DNA from: Heliocidaris erythrogramma | Lineage: Eukaryota; Echinodermata; Echinoidea; Camarodonta; Echinometridae | Reading direction: 5' to 3' | DNA length: 64,000 nucleotides | NCBI GenBank assembly: GCA_025617745.1 | Contig: CM046853.1 | Span: 8,386,974-8,450,973 of the forward strand | In this document: positions 42,901 through 53,300 of the stretch, in pieces | Position numbering within the stretch: position 1 is the first letter of the stretch | Layout of the letters: the number at the start of each line of letters is the position of its first letter | Program-made: the position numbers and the translations under genes | The notes under the pieces: model-generated | What the model saw: only the letters and a program-made list of their open reading frames with translations | Told to the model about the DNA's origin: nothing | Database searches by the model: none

Positions 42901-45835
42901 GGAAATTTACTCTGAGGATCCATAAATGTTCCAACGCCATAGAAATTTACTCTGACGATCCAGAAATGTTCCAATGCCATAGAAATTTATTCTGACGATC
43001 CATAAATGTCCCAACGCAATGGAAATTTACTCTGACAATCCGTAAATGTTCTAGCACCATGGAAATTTACTCTGACGATCCATAAATGTTCCAACACCAT
43101 AGAAATTAACTTTGATGACCAATGAATATTACAGCACTATGGAAATTTACTCTGACGATCCATAAATATTCAAACATCATGGAAATTTACTCTGACGATC
43201 CACTGATGTTCCAACAACATGGAAATTTACTCTGACTCACCATAAATGTTCCAACAACATGGAAATTTACTCTGACTCACCATAAATGTTCCAACAACAT
43301 TTGCTTTGATGATCCATAAATTTTTACAGCACCATGGAAATTTACTCTGACGGGTCCGTAAGTGTTCCAACGTCATGGAAATTTAATCTGACGATCCATA
43401 TATATTCCAATGCCATGGAAATTTACTTGGATGATCCATAAATTTTATTACACCATTGAAAATAATTCTGATGATCCATGTGTTCTCATACCATGGGAGT
43501 TTCAAGAAAATTCCATCAAAGTAAATATTGGCTTAATACTTTTTATTGCATATATGGCATAAATTAAACAAGGTTATCCAAATTCAACGCTTGGGAACAT
43601 TTGAAGTAATGATTATTATCAATTATAAAACGGTAAAATACAGCCCCCGATATAGCAGCTGAAGAGCTCCTCGAACGCTGCTGAGATGTGTGACGACACA
43701 CCAGGGGCCAGTCCTGTCTAAGCAGACGATGTCCCATAACATCTTACACATTTTTCAGTGCCTGTTTTGTCATCTCCTCTTCACTTATTTCTCTTACTTG
43801 ATTAGCGTCGGTCTTAATGTTAGTCTGTTGCCTCACTCTTAACTTCGTGTATGGTATTATTTTGATGAAAAATGCAGCGTTAAAAAAATAAAGGAATCAG
43901 TCACTTGTAAACAAAATAAGACGCTATTGTATTTTCAGCTGCTTGCACCGGGGCATGTTCGGCGTTTCAAGAGGGAACGAATACCATCCATGCTATTATT
44001 CGGAGGGCTTTTCAATTTGAAAATGGGGTTTATTTCATTGATCATTGACCCTTCTCCTGTGTATTTACAATCAAACGGTTTTAGTTATCAGAATCAGTTT
44101 CACTTTCCCTTTTAGAATGGTGTGAAATAAGGTCATGTTAAATATACCAAACTCTTTATAATTTGATAAATAATTGCAATGCAATTACGTTCATTCATTA
44201 TAGGACGTCGTCTGCTTAAGCAGGATCGATCCCTAGTGTGACGACATCAAAACATCGCTATATTTCTGGCGAATCCTTGAATATTCCAGATGCTTAGAAG
44301 AGCATTTATTTATGTTGTTTTTATAATCGTCAGATACGCAGTTAACATAAAACTTATACGATTGCCATCTGTAAGCTTTCCAGTTTCTAGTGATACATTA
44401 ATTGCCATATTTGTGATTTTCTTGTAATGTGATCTTTAATAATCCACCAATGTTCCAACACCATGCAAATTTACTCTCTTAACGATCCATATTGTTCTAA
44501 CACCATTTGAATTTACTCTGATGATTCTAAATATTCCACACGATACAAATTTACACTTATAATCTCTAGATGTCCAACGTCATGCAAATTTACTAAATGT
44601 TCATCAAATTTACTGTTACGATTCATAAATGTTGACTTTCAGGAAAAGTTTGAGTACCCTGTGCTGGCGAAGAAGTTGAAAGAAGAAAAAGGACCCCAAA
44701 GATGTCAAGAATGTGGAGAGGTACAGAATGATGACAAACAGCTTCTACTACTAGAACGAAAAGAAATCAAGCTGGTATGTTATTCTACATTGGTCAAATT
44801 ATTTCAGTATTTCTACTTCACATTTTACTCATATTTGTTCCACTGGAATGACATAGGCTTCACATGTTCCCTTTGCCCCTCCTTACCTCTCCAACTATTA
44901 TCTTATCACAATATTTCAAGAACCATGTCACATGTCACATGGAGGTGTCGTGGTATAGTGGTTCATTCACTTGACTCTTAATCAAAAGGTTGAGGGTTCG
45001 AATCCCAGCCCGGCACTAACGTCCTTTGGCAAGACATTAATCCACATTTGCCACTCTCCACCCAGGTGTAAATGGGTACCCGATATGCTTGAGCACTACA
45101 TATTTGGCTGCTAATATAAGCTATGACCGGGGTAATAATGAAGCGCCAGGAGCGTCACAACGTGACGGACATGAGCGCTATACAAGAAGCCACCATTATT
45201 ATTATTATTATCTATTTCAGGAACCATGTCAAATCTATTTCAGGAACCATGTCAAGTCTAAACTTCAAACTTGTTATCTCTAAAGCTAAAGATTAGCTCA
45301 ATTTGGTAATGCATATTCTGTATATCTTTGGCCCAATTATTTCCGAACTGTGTACTATTGTGTTGATGGATGTCATTTGTTTGTTAATGTCATTTGAGAA
45401 GTTTTTATCCCTTACAAGGAAATATATTCCTAGTACAACTTTTCAGTGCAACAATATTTGCTCTATTACACTAGACTTTTTATAATTTGTATAATGTGTA
45501 TTATATTAGAGCATGTGATGTATAAATTATAAAAATTTCAGTGCTTCATTAGAATGAAAGCTTGTGTCATATACCATTTTAAATGGAAAGTTCAGTCTTA
45601 ACTATAAACAACAACAAAAAAAACAAAAATTTATTGTATTCTGAATTGAATTTTCAAACAGACGCATACAATTCGTAGCATGGCCATTGTGGGAGGAATC
45701 GTCTGCCCAAAGTGTGTAGATGCACCAGGCTTTGAAGAGCTGTATGGGAAGCCCCCTCCAACAGAAGAGGAATTACGTGCAATGGAACTTGTTGATTTTG
45801 TTGACCAGGAAGGTGGAATATTTGCATTTCTTTGA
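24138..45835 (+). CDS. FBH1: FBH1, F-box DNA helicase 1 (complete, 20 coding exons)
   Basis: Exons: 24138-25487, 25856-25986, 26367-26487, 26972-27159, 28106-28228, 29201-29295, 29862-29940, 32776-32865, 33171-33396, 34556-34634, 36546-36632, 37163-37299, 37578-37677, 38074-38195, 38604-38673, 39561-39743, 40424-40525, 41759-41868, 44643-44774, 45662-45835. Junctions are GT-AG and phases match; 3699 nt, 1232 aa (human about 1043). In order: PIP-box-like QERIDTYF (124-131), three acidic repeats (278-378), F-box (413-450), then a UvrD-type helicase with LTPEQL, Walker A GTGKT (670-674), Walker B LLIDEAQD (846-853), GDPHQQIYSFRG (873-884), AHKAKGLEYD (1067-1076) and YVAVTRAKK (1107-1115). C-terminal CxxC pairs (1152/1155, 1190/1193) may bind zinc. 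The family joins an SCF ubiquitin ligase to a 3'-5' helicase that removes RAD51 and restrains homologous recombination in the nucleus. All catalytic motifs are intact. Confidence 0.97.
27282..27892. mobile_element. Near-perfect foldback MITE in FBH1 intron 4
   Basis: A 611 bp palindromic element starts TTAAAGGCCAAGTCCACCC and ends in the exact inverse. Each arm is about 270 bp and nearly identical to the other, including GCAAATGAGGGAACCAGTGA and CCAACAAGCATAACACTGAA. TTAA on both sides fits a piggyBac-like target. No coding capacity. Confidence 0.92.
28557..28640. repeat. GAT-rich microsatellite
   Basis: Imperfect GATGGT/GATGAT repeats in FBH1 intron 5, directly beside the repeat at 28674. 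Confidence 0.8.
28674..29145. repeat. Interspersed repeat with GCCTC(C/T)GCC ends
   Basis: It begins TATGCCTCTGCCCACCGAAG and ends GGGCGGAGGCATAAATTTCG, so the ends are short inverted repeats. The body holds two or three diverged modules of about 130 bp, with GATCAACTTCAAACTTGGC and GGGGGTCA plus CAAAGGTCACAGAGG. It lies in FBH1 intron 5. I do not know its class. Confidence 0.6.
30155..30640 (+). mobile_element. LINE fragment: C-terminal end of a reverse-transcriptase polyprotein
   Basis: An open frame from 30170 encodes LLYGAEIWTVTQTMEKK, then MWGYKRMMSISWK, then KTKYLNHIKRHKNLL and GRVEDHEASREP, in the order typical of the C-terminal domain downstream of the RT in many animal LINEs. A frameshifted continuation with AQNRDVWKNVAID follows. 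It is 5'-truncated, sits in FBH1 intron 7 in sense orientation, and is a different family from the LINE at 3.1 kb. Confidence 0.8.
30615..30753. mobile_element. Small MITE, about 140 bp
   Basis: GGGGCGTTTCATCAAGCGTT and the inverted AACGCTTGATGAAACGCTCC bound a short core containing TGATTGGCTGAGAGC. The arms of about 30 bp are nearly perfect. It lies in FBH1 intron 7, just after the LINE fragment. Confidence 0.85.
31905..32048. repeat. Palindromic module, also found at 63.9 kb
   Basis: ACTATCACTTCCTCGGCGAT pairs with ATCGCCTCGGAAGTGATAGT around a centre with CTTTCCTCAGCTTCGCTTCG. The flank CCCATCACCTTCACCAACGG continues into AT-rich sequence. The reverse complement of this flank plus one arm is seen at 63901-64000. 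Confidence 0.82.
32263..32510. repeat. ATC/CATTAT microsatellite
   Basis: Long imperfect runs of CATCATTATC and CACCATCAT. Open frames across it are composition artefacts. Confidence 0.95.
33862..34437. mobile_element. MITE family A, complete copy, in FBH1 intron 9
   Basis: A 576 bp element with ends TTAAAGGAGAATGAAACCCT and the inverted GGGTTTCATTCTTCTTTAA, including TTAA on both sides. The arms share TCCATCAAAATCGGTTACGA and ACTTTCTATGGCGATCCTCA with their inverse, giving an imperfect palindrome over nearly the whole length. Confidence 0.9.
34751..36195 (+). mobile_element. 5'-truncated Penelope-like retroelement with 92 bp inverted ends
   Basis: An open frame encodes a linker (HIKAALVNNGFPPQEI, then KHKLDKSLYTHKD) and a GIY-YIG endonuclease, YRIPCSCGQVYIGETGRD, with RIKEHRAHGR and NHSVTRDH following. 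This is the C-terminal half of a Penelope-like element; the reverse transcriptase is missing. One in-frame TGA at 35098-35100 splits it just before the GIY-YIG core, and the frame then runs to 35403. The 92 bp ends (34751-34842 and 36104-36195) are inverted and look identical, which suggests a young insertion. The 3' part (35440-35860) has repeated CCTCAACAGGAT and TTTCTCTCC(A/T) modules. It lies in FBH1 intron 10. Confidence 0.85.
39878..39910. repeat. CT microsatellite
   Basis: Pure CT repeat in FBH1 intron 16. A similar run occurs at 55455-55490. Confidence 0.97.
40579..41400. mobile_element. TTAA-ended element with G-tract palindromes, FBH1 intron 17
   Basis: An 822 bp element starts TTAACCCTAAAAAGACTGGG and ends with the inverted CCCAGTCTTTTTAGGGTTAA. 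Near the left end there is a 14-base G run (about 40622-40635), then GGCCTAAAGGCCCCCCC. Near the right end GGGGGGGCCTAAAAGGCCCC mirrors it. CAAATTTGGTAT occurs near both ends. No coding capacity. Confidence 0.88.
42480..43500. repeat. 40 bp minisatellite in FBH1 intron 18
   Basis: About 22 imperfect units with consensus blocks CATGGAAATTTACTCTGACG and ATCCATAAATGTTCCAACGC, period about 40 bp. A higher-order step of about 290 bp is visible: TTCCAGTAGGTATGCACGTC occurs at 42480 and again near 42770, followed by the same variant units. Diverged units resume at 44445-44640. Confidence 0.93.
43525..44425 (-). mobile_element. Family C element (0.9 kb), copy 1, inside the minisatellite
   Basis: This block is the reverse complement of the complete element at 53780-54719, with high identity (shared GTCTGCTTAAGCAGGATCGA and AGCTGCTTGCACC). 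Its TTAA termini are not clear. Minisatellite units stand on both sides, so it appears inserted into the array. Confidence 0.85.
44939..45212 (+). mobile_element. tRNA-derived SINE with ATT tail, FBH1 intron 19
   Basis: The tRNA-like head has TGGTATAGTGG (A box) and GGTTCGAATCC (perfect B box). The body CCTTTGGCAAGACATTAATC and GCGCTATACAAG precede an (ATT)n tail. It is the best preserved copy of the family at 10528-10812. Confidence 0.9.
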
Positions 45836-46312
45836 AGCTGGTGAACTGTTTTACTATGGGACATTAAAGAAAAGGGAACAAACGAACTTTTCTTTTGAAT
45901 GCTTCATTGAATGGAGAGTGGTGCTTTGGATTCTGTTAATGGACCAGGGGCTTGTAACAAATTTATTTAGCTGATGCATATCAATGCTATCATGCTATTA
46001 GCTACTACTCCCTGACTGAGACGTGATCAATACTGCCTTTAGCTATATCTGCCCATTACTACCGGATAGTGAAGATATATGTACATACAGGTGTATATTA
46101 TTTATTTGAAAGAGAAGAGAAGGGTCTGTAATTATCTATTATTGACAGTCTTTCCTCAACATTACAGATCCTTAATTGTTTGTCACTGCACTTGTCTACA
46201 CATAGAAGCAATATGCCTTTGAAAGTATTTCCCTATGTTTACTTGACCCCATTCTATGAATATTCATAAATATGAGTTAACACATAAAAGTTTTAGAAAC
46301 TTGACATAAATA
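45836..46312. other. FBH1 3' flank
   Basis: The presumed FBH1 3' UTR begins here. I see no clear AATAAA within the first few hundred bases, so the transcript end is not placed. Confidence 0.4.
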
Positions 46313-46468
46313 CAGTGGAACCTCAGTACAACAAACTCCTTAGGACCAAAGAAATCACCTCTTTATATAAAAAACTTGTTATATCGGGGCTAGAAAACCA
46401 TAGAATACAAAGAAGTGGGACCAGCAAAACTTTGTTGTGACAGTGTTCTTTATAACGAGTTTCCACTG
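46313..46468. mobile_element. pogo/Tigger-like MITE, copy 1 (156 bp)
   Basis: TA-flanked palindromic element with ends CAGTGGAACCTC and the inverse GTTTCCACTG. The interior holds ACCAAAGAAATCACCTCTTT. It is the reverse complement of the copy at 50044-50199, and both are 156 bp. Confidence 0.85.
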
Positions 46469-46792
46469 TACTAACATGAAACTGAAATCAAGACCATGCA
46501 GATTGGTTGTTATGTAGTGAAATAAATGGCAGTCGTAGTGTATCTTTCTGTTATGAGAATATTTATTGGAATACCAGTAGTTTGCATCAGTGGAATAAGT
46601 GCTTGACTTCATGTCGATACTGGGCACCTAATGGGCCAATCAAGGCTTAGCATGACCCCAAGTATTAACGGTGCCAACAAAAACCCAAACACTTTGGACC
46701 CTCAAATGTGTATTAATGAGATGCTTGTCAAGTATGTAATAGAAATGTAAAAATCAGTAATCATGTGTGTATGATTGATTCTAAAACCAGAT

Positions 46793-47353
46793 TTAAAGGT
46801 CCACTTTAAATATTTTTTAAAATCATTTTCTCAAACATGCATAGCTCCACCCTAAAAAAATGCTTTAGATCTCATTCATGCAGTGACATCATCTGTCAAT
46901 CATTAGTCAGCTAAGGAAAGACAGTGGTATGTAGCTTTGCCAAAGATGACCATCTGTTCTAATAGACCATACAATGCCTACATAGTAGTTGCTATGTCAG
47001 ACATGCTGTAGCATCACCAGGAAAAGAATGGTAATGAAGACGTATCGTTCAAAAGCATGCAATTCTATTGTAAGCATGTGCTGAGCTGGGGGAAGTTACA
47101 TTCCGCTGTCTATTGTAGAATGTTAGTGTAGCTGACTGATGATTGACAGATGATGTCATTGCAGGAATGAGCTCTGAGGCTTTTTTTTTTAGGGTGGAGC
47201 TTAGGAGGTTGGAAAAAATGTTTCAAAATATATTTTAAAATCTATGAAACATATTTAGATGTTTGATTAACAAAATGTTTGTTGTATGCATACCTGCACA
47301 TCAACATCAAAAAACTTGCATTTGGGTTGCATTTGGTTGCAGGGGCCCTTTAA
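46793..47353. mobile_element. TTAA-ended foldback MITE (561 bp)
   Basis: The ends are TTAAAGGTCCACT and the inverse of GGGGCCCTTTAA. The arms share AGCTCCACCCTAAAAAAA and GACATCATCTGTCAATCAT with their inverted copies on the right. TTAA on both sides. Confidence 0.8.
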
Positions 47354-48718
47354 AGCAGGATATCAAGTTTATATGTTATACTGATCAAATACATTTCCCA
47401 TTTCCCTTTATTATATTTTTCTAATGTGAATCCAAAGCCAGGATTTATATATCGTCAGTTGATAGTTGGCTGAGAGCCAGAGTTTTAAAATAAAGAATTT
47501 ATCGTGCGTCTGATTCTGATTGATGTGTTGGTACATTTGATGTCAGTATTCCTTCAAAGCAACTAGAAATCATGAAGACTATCATGCGGGGTGTTTATTT
47601 TGACACTACACGGAAGTCATGATCCAATTCACCCCGACATAAAATGAGGGGGAAAAATTAAAAATCAGTGTAAATCAGACAATGGACTGACATCTAAATT
47701 TTGATTTTAGTTTTGGTTTTGGTAGCTGGAGTCCAATCTTCTCTGGTGGCATGTCATTTCATACAAAATATGTGTCCACTAATTCCACTAATTACCAAAC
47801 GCTCATTTCAATTTGGGCATTTGCTCTGTAGTCTGAATGGCAGTGGTAGTTGCTCAATTTTAGTAGAATTTATATATCCGTAAACACCAACACCCTGCAT
47901 AAAGTTACTTGAACTGTTAATATCAAATGTTATTTTGATTGATATTTTACCTTCTTGGTTGGTTGACTGCCTCATTTAAATTAGGCCATGAGAATAAATT
48001 CCTCTTTGAACCTTATTTAGACATATGGTAGACCATCAATAACAACAAAATACCTTGGTAAAATAAAATGAATTCATGTTACATACAAATGAATGGCAAG
48101 TGGGGGTAAAAATGGTAGCTGCGTGCAACAAAGGCCCTTTAAAGCTCGTTCATATATGAAGCGGTTAACTGCCTCAAATAACCTGTGGGGTTTTTAAAGT
48201 ATACTGCGCTTTTCATTTCCGTGTCTTATAACATGCAGGTAAGTCATGCAACCCACTTGCCATTCATTTAATTAAAAAAAGGCCTTTCTTTTTTATACGA
48301 CTCATCATGCATGCACACAGTAATCAAACGCTAAACAATAACACTGCAATCAGAGGTTAAATTATGTTTGTTAACTTTTATGTATAAAACTTGTACCAAT
48401 CCTGTTGAAATGCATGCACGATTCTAGACACATTTACATAGAACGTGCAATGAAAACTGATGTCTTAGATCATAGATGCCCTGTTAACATGGATGTCTCA
48501 GCATTCCAAAATGTAGTCCTTTCATTATTGATGTCATAGATTGTATACATATAACATTTTGAACCATACTTTCTTTTGAATGGGCAGTTGTATAAAAATG
48601 CCTAGTGTTTGTGTATATTCTCTCTCAATATTTTCAGTTTGTGAACATTACTTGTTGAAATTTTTGACATCGAACAATTTTATTTGTGTTTGCATCCCTT
48701 GCCAAGAAAGTTATGCCT
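47354..48718. other. Intergenic, no gene seen
   Basis: No exon is supported. An isolated AAAGGCCCTTTAAAG near 48130 resembles the end of a TTAA-type element without a partner that I can place. Confidence 0.4.
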
Positions 48719-48975
48719 TTGTTCTTACATCCCCATGTTCCCTAACACAACTATGATCCTGAGCCTGCAAATCCTATCCAAGGGATTATTTTAATAAACA
48801 TTCATGGTTACAGACCTTATGCACCCATCTCAGGTTGGCACAGTCTTATACACAAGAATATTTTGATTGAAAATAACTTTGGTCTGTAAGACAAGTAGTT
48901 TTCATGCACCACAGTGTAGGGCCAACAAGTCCTCACATATATTATGTGCCAGAACATGGGGATGTAGAACATTAG
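48719..48975. mobile_element. Small element with about 22 bp inverted ends
   Basis: TGTTCTTACATCCCCATGTT at the left is matched at the right by the inverse of GAACATGGGGATGTAGAACA. An inner pair, ACAGACCTTATG and GGTCTGTAAG, also pairs. It is a likely MITE. Confidence 0.55.
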
Positions 48976-49542
48976 TACAGAAAACATTCATTCAAATTTT
49001 GTTTTCATTTTGTTTTTACACAATTGTCTAGTTTTCATAGATTTTTCTTACTCATAGTTTTGAAGAGTTATATGTGATATGTAAACTACATGTATTCCAT
49101 GAAATAATAGATTAGAAAATGGAGAAGTTAACATTCCAGCATGTTTTTTTTTTCTTTTTAATGTTAACCCTTGGAGGTTCATGGCTTTTGACCATGCCCC
49201 TAAATAACAGTACCAAGAGAAATGTATGTAAGCTTTGAATGGGTATGATATAGAAATGACATTTTAGTACTTGTAGTAACATAATTGACATATAGTATAG
49301 TACATAACAATCATGCAATACAATACTGCCTTTTGTTTTATACATGTTAAGCCAAAATAATGCACTGTGGAGAAATCTTTGAAATAAAAAGATTGAAATA
49401 AAAAACTTGTAGATGTATTTTGAACTGCTTGTGATATATTTTGCTATCTAGCTTGCATAGTAATTTATGATCATAATTGTGTAAATCTTTATCAACAATA
49501 CTTTCAGTTTACTTAAGGTTCACACCATGATTTCTTTTCAAG

Positions 49543-49836
49543 GAACTACAGCCCCTGCAAATGACAATGAATAGATGTGGATTAAGCTATCTAGAAACAA
49601 ATTTCAAAGCGCATATCAGCCATGATTTTTCGGGAAAGCCTTACTCCATACAAGAATTATACAGTGTCAACTTTAAATCACAAGTTCCTCAAAATGCTGC
49701 AATATCACCTAATGTAAACATGAAAAGATTATTAGATAGTCTATGTGATGACAAAAATAATAATTTGTGTCAGGGAGAGAATGCAAAAAAAGAGTATACC
49801 AAAGTAAATAGCAAAATTAATATGGGCTCGGTATAA
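49543..49836 (+). CDS. Candidate terminal exon, unrecognised
   Basis: After a strong acceptor (TTTCTTTTCAAG) a frame of 97 codons begins ELQPLQMTMNRCG and ends MGSV at a TAA. It includes DFSGKPYSIQELYS and KRLLDSLCDDKNN. Residue composition is balanced for an AT-rich region. The phase (0) would allow splicing from FBH1 exon 19 (ends 44774) as an alternative last exon, but nothing shows this happens. It could also be an unrelated gene's end, or chance. I do not recognise the family. Confidence 0.28.
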   Translation, partial: ELQPLQMTMNRCGLSYLETNFKAHISHDFSGKPYSIQELYSVNFKSQVPQNAAISPNVNMKRLLDSLCDDKNNNLCQGENAKKEYTKVNSKINMGSV

Positions 49837-50043
49837 AGTTTTGCATATTTTCTGCTATTTATATTACACAGCACAAACACATTCACATAATTTTCTATTC
49901 CACATTATGAGGTGCTCTAGATAAAGCATCCAATGGGTGTTCATGCAACAACAACAACAACAAAACTAAGTGTATGCATGGGAAGGACCACTTACACAGT
50001 TATTTGCACAAGAAGAGGGAGTCTTGTGTCTTTTCCATAGGTA

Positions 50044-50199
50044 CAGTGGAACATCGTTATAAAGAACACTGTTATAATAAACTCTTGCGAGTTCCATTTC
50101 TTTGTATTCTATTGTTTTTTAGCCCTGATATAACAAGGTTCCTATAAAAAGAGGTGATTTCTTTGGTCCCAAGGAGTTTGTTATAACGAGGTTCCACTG
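50044..50199. mobile_element. pogo/Tigger-like MITE, copy 2 (156 bp)
   Basis: TA-flanked, with ends CAGTGGAACATCGTTATAAA and the inverse TTATAACGAGGTTCCACTG. Inverted relative to copy 1 at 46313. Confidence 0.88.
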
Positions 50200-50391
50200 T
50201 ACAAAAGAGTAATTGACATTCAATAAGAATTTCTTCAACAGTCTATATTCTTCCTTTAAATACCACTTAATGCTGTGAAAGACACATTCCAAAATTCTTT
50301 TGATACTTTGAAAACTTCTTATGACAAGATTCTGATATCTCTTGGAAAGTATTTGAGATGCTCACTAACTAATTGCAGTTACTTACAGCTG

Positions 50392-53300
50392 CTATTGCTT
50401 ATAGTTCCACTTATATACAAACAGCCTATCTTGAAACATATGATCCCATGCAGTATCTATAGCAATTGAAGAATCTGTGAAGAAATACTTCCACTTAACT
50501 GTTTTATAGCCTTGGATTGGGACAGAAAGGATAGATTTCTGAATGACAGAAGTCCTTGCTAAATGCGATAACTCAATTTCCTTGCTCCCTTCTTTCCATT
50601 GCTCTAGTATATATTCCTCACAGGTTAAACAGCTACCCTCTTTGTTGTTCTCATTTTCAGACCAATCATAATCACTGCTATCACTACTTGTATCTACATG
50701 ACGACAGTCCTCGCTACTGTTGGCTACTGTGTCAAAGTTTTTCCAAAGAGGATCTCCCTCATCAATACCCATTAACTCTGACAAATTTTTCTTGTAGCTG
50801 TTGGCTTCATCCACAGTATCACACGTTGCATATCTGCTCTTCGGGACCAAAGAATCAATCCCATTTTCACTGTCCTGCTTGACTTCTACACTGTGGCTAG
50901 GAGCTTGGTGCATTGGAGAGCACTCCTGAATGTCCTTTCTGCTCCTGCTCTCTTCATCTTCATCCTCTATCTTGAAGAGCAGTAAATTGCACTGGTGATT
51001 ATTGCTCATCATGATGCTGTCATCATAGAGAAGGCTAAAAGCTAGTAATGGCTCCTGGGGGTCAACCCATGAGACATTTTGCAACCTCTCACATTCCTCA
51101 TCCAAGTAGTACAGAATGATTATGTTAGGTCCTAGAAATAAAGAAGATTTATGTTAGGTCCTAGAAATAAAGAAGATTTGGAGACAGAAGTACATGTAGT
51201 TATACACAGAACCTGAACTCAAAACCTTAACCTGTGGAATACTAAGCCCAAGATTAATACTCAGCTGGGCTGATGGAAAAAAATGTGTTGTACCCAAATC
51301 AAATAATATACAACATATTATCTCAGCTCACATTCACTGACAAATTAATGACAAATGTTTTCATGCTTATTTTGTAAAATATAAATATAATTATACATGT
51401 CGTGTGTTGAGAGCCAGAAGGGTGTTAACTCTGTGTTAAAACATATGAGTTAACGCCCTTCTGGCTCTCAACACACGATGTATTCTTATTCCTTTATTAT
51501 TAGGACAGGCCTTGAGGAGGTTATCTCAGGCTTAGTATTCGATGGGTTAAATGTTTCAAAGCCATTTGAAACAAATTAATGTCTTTTTCATTTTGGAACA
51601 TCTAAACAAATCTTTGAATTTCACAACAATGTGTATTGCCTCTCAATAACAAGATTTGTTTGGAACTATCTACACTAGTACAGCATATGGTGGCAGTGGT
51701 GAGAGAGAGTACACACTGAACTTCCCTTGCAGTCAGTAACAGCTACCATGCTACCTACCCAGGAAATCAATACTCTCTGATAATACTTGGGGTTCCAAGT
51801 TTTGCCAATGGGACCAATAAAACTGGTGGCAGCGGTGGGATAGACACAAATTAGTTTACCAAGATCTTGATGTCCCCAGGAAGGCAGTACAACAGCTGTA
51901 ACTAAATGCAGTGGTAGGTCACTTTTCTGGTCCTGAGGTCCCAGGTAGGTAGTATGGCATTTGGCCTCTATGCAGCTGTTATACTGCATATCTGGGACAT
52001 CAAGATCGATAAAGTGATCTACCATTGCATTAAGTCACAGGTGCATGTATACCATATGTCCTACCAAGGCCACTAACCAACAAAGCTACCTACCATTGGA
52101 GTCGGTGACTGCTACCATACTGCCTACCCAGGACATCAGTCCTTTCTGACTGTCCTCAGGGGTCTGGCTTGTCAGGGAAAGGGATCTGTACTCTTCTCCA
52201 ACAGCAATGTCCCACATAATAAGGTTGGTCCCTTTTAGCATTAGGGCCTACAGTGTACATAAAAGTTTTTTAAAAAACATGGAATTGGAATGAAAATGAA
52301 ATAATACTTATGGGGTGTTGCAAGAAAGTTGCGATTGATTGCAAGTTGCAACTGATCGGTACTGACCAATCAAAATCATTGTTGCAAGCGCATCTTCTTG
52401 AATGGCAGACACTGAACCATTCAGAATGGATGTTCTAATTTGCTTTACAATTTGCAATCGATTGCAACTTTCTTGCAACACCCCATTAGACTACATTCAT
52501 ATTAAAATCAAATTTGCATTTATTCCTAAATACATTTACAGTTCCTAGATTATAAGAATTTACAAACTTAATAGAAATTTTAAGAAAATGTTTTTCTCTT
52601 CAATTTCAAATCTGTCTTCAGAATGAAATGTTATTGCATTGTGAAAAATGGCAAATATGAAATGAAACTCAAGAGTGAACATTTTTTAATGCATCAACAT
52701 ATGTATATATTGGAGTAAATACCTTATTTTCTGTGAGTTGCAAAGCATGCAGAGCACCCAAACATTTGGGGCGACAGGTTTGTATGTGATCTACAGACAA
52801 TTGTTCAGTCCCTCCAACATCCAACTGTACTCGAAAAGCTTGCACTTCCAGACATCCAGGTGTATCTGTCTGCACCATAACGGTATCATACCAAGTACTA
52901 TCAGAAAGAAGTTGTATGTATGGTATCGGTGTAGTTTCATTTTCATGTTGAATTTTTCTTGAATAGCATAAATATTCAATGTGTTGAAGAAAAAAAACAA
53001 AGAGATTTCCCATGAAAAAAAAATTGTTCCAGGAAGAACTGAACTCTTTGTTTTCTTTCTGGATCTATGGAAAGCACTAAAAATTCATCATCATACCTAC
53101 CAATTTAACGTGGGAGAGAAATAATCAATTTGTTTGTTTTTCTTAACTATCTTAGTCTATACCTTTCCTTTTCAGCAACATATGGATGATATAATTTCAT
53201 TTTCACATTATTTAAATTTTGTCTCTTTTCTGAAAGACAATCTTTTGCTCCATTTTTTTTCAATGAGTGGAATTTTCATGGAAGTGCTCATGCTCAGTCA

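Noticed and set aside
42480..43500. CRISPR-like array
   Set aside because: The 40 bp units are contiguous with no unique spacers, and the sequence is animal nuclear DNA; it is a minisatellite.
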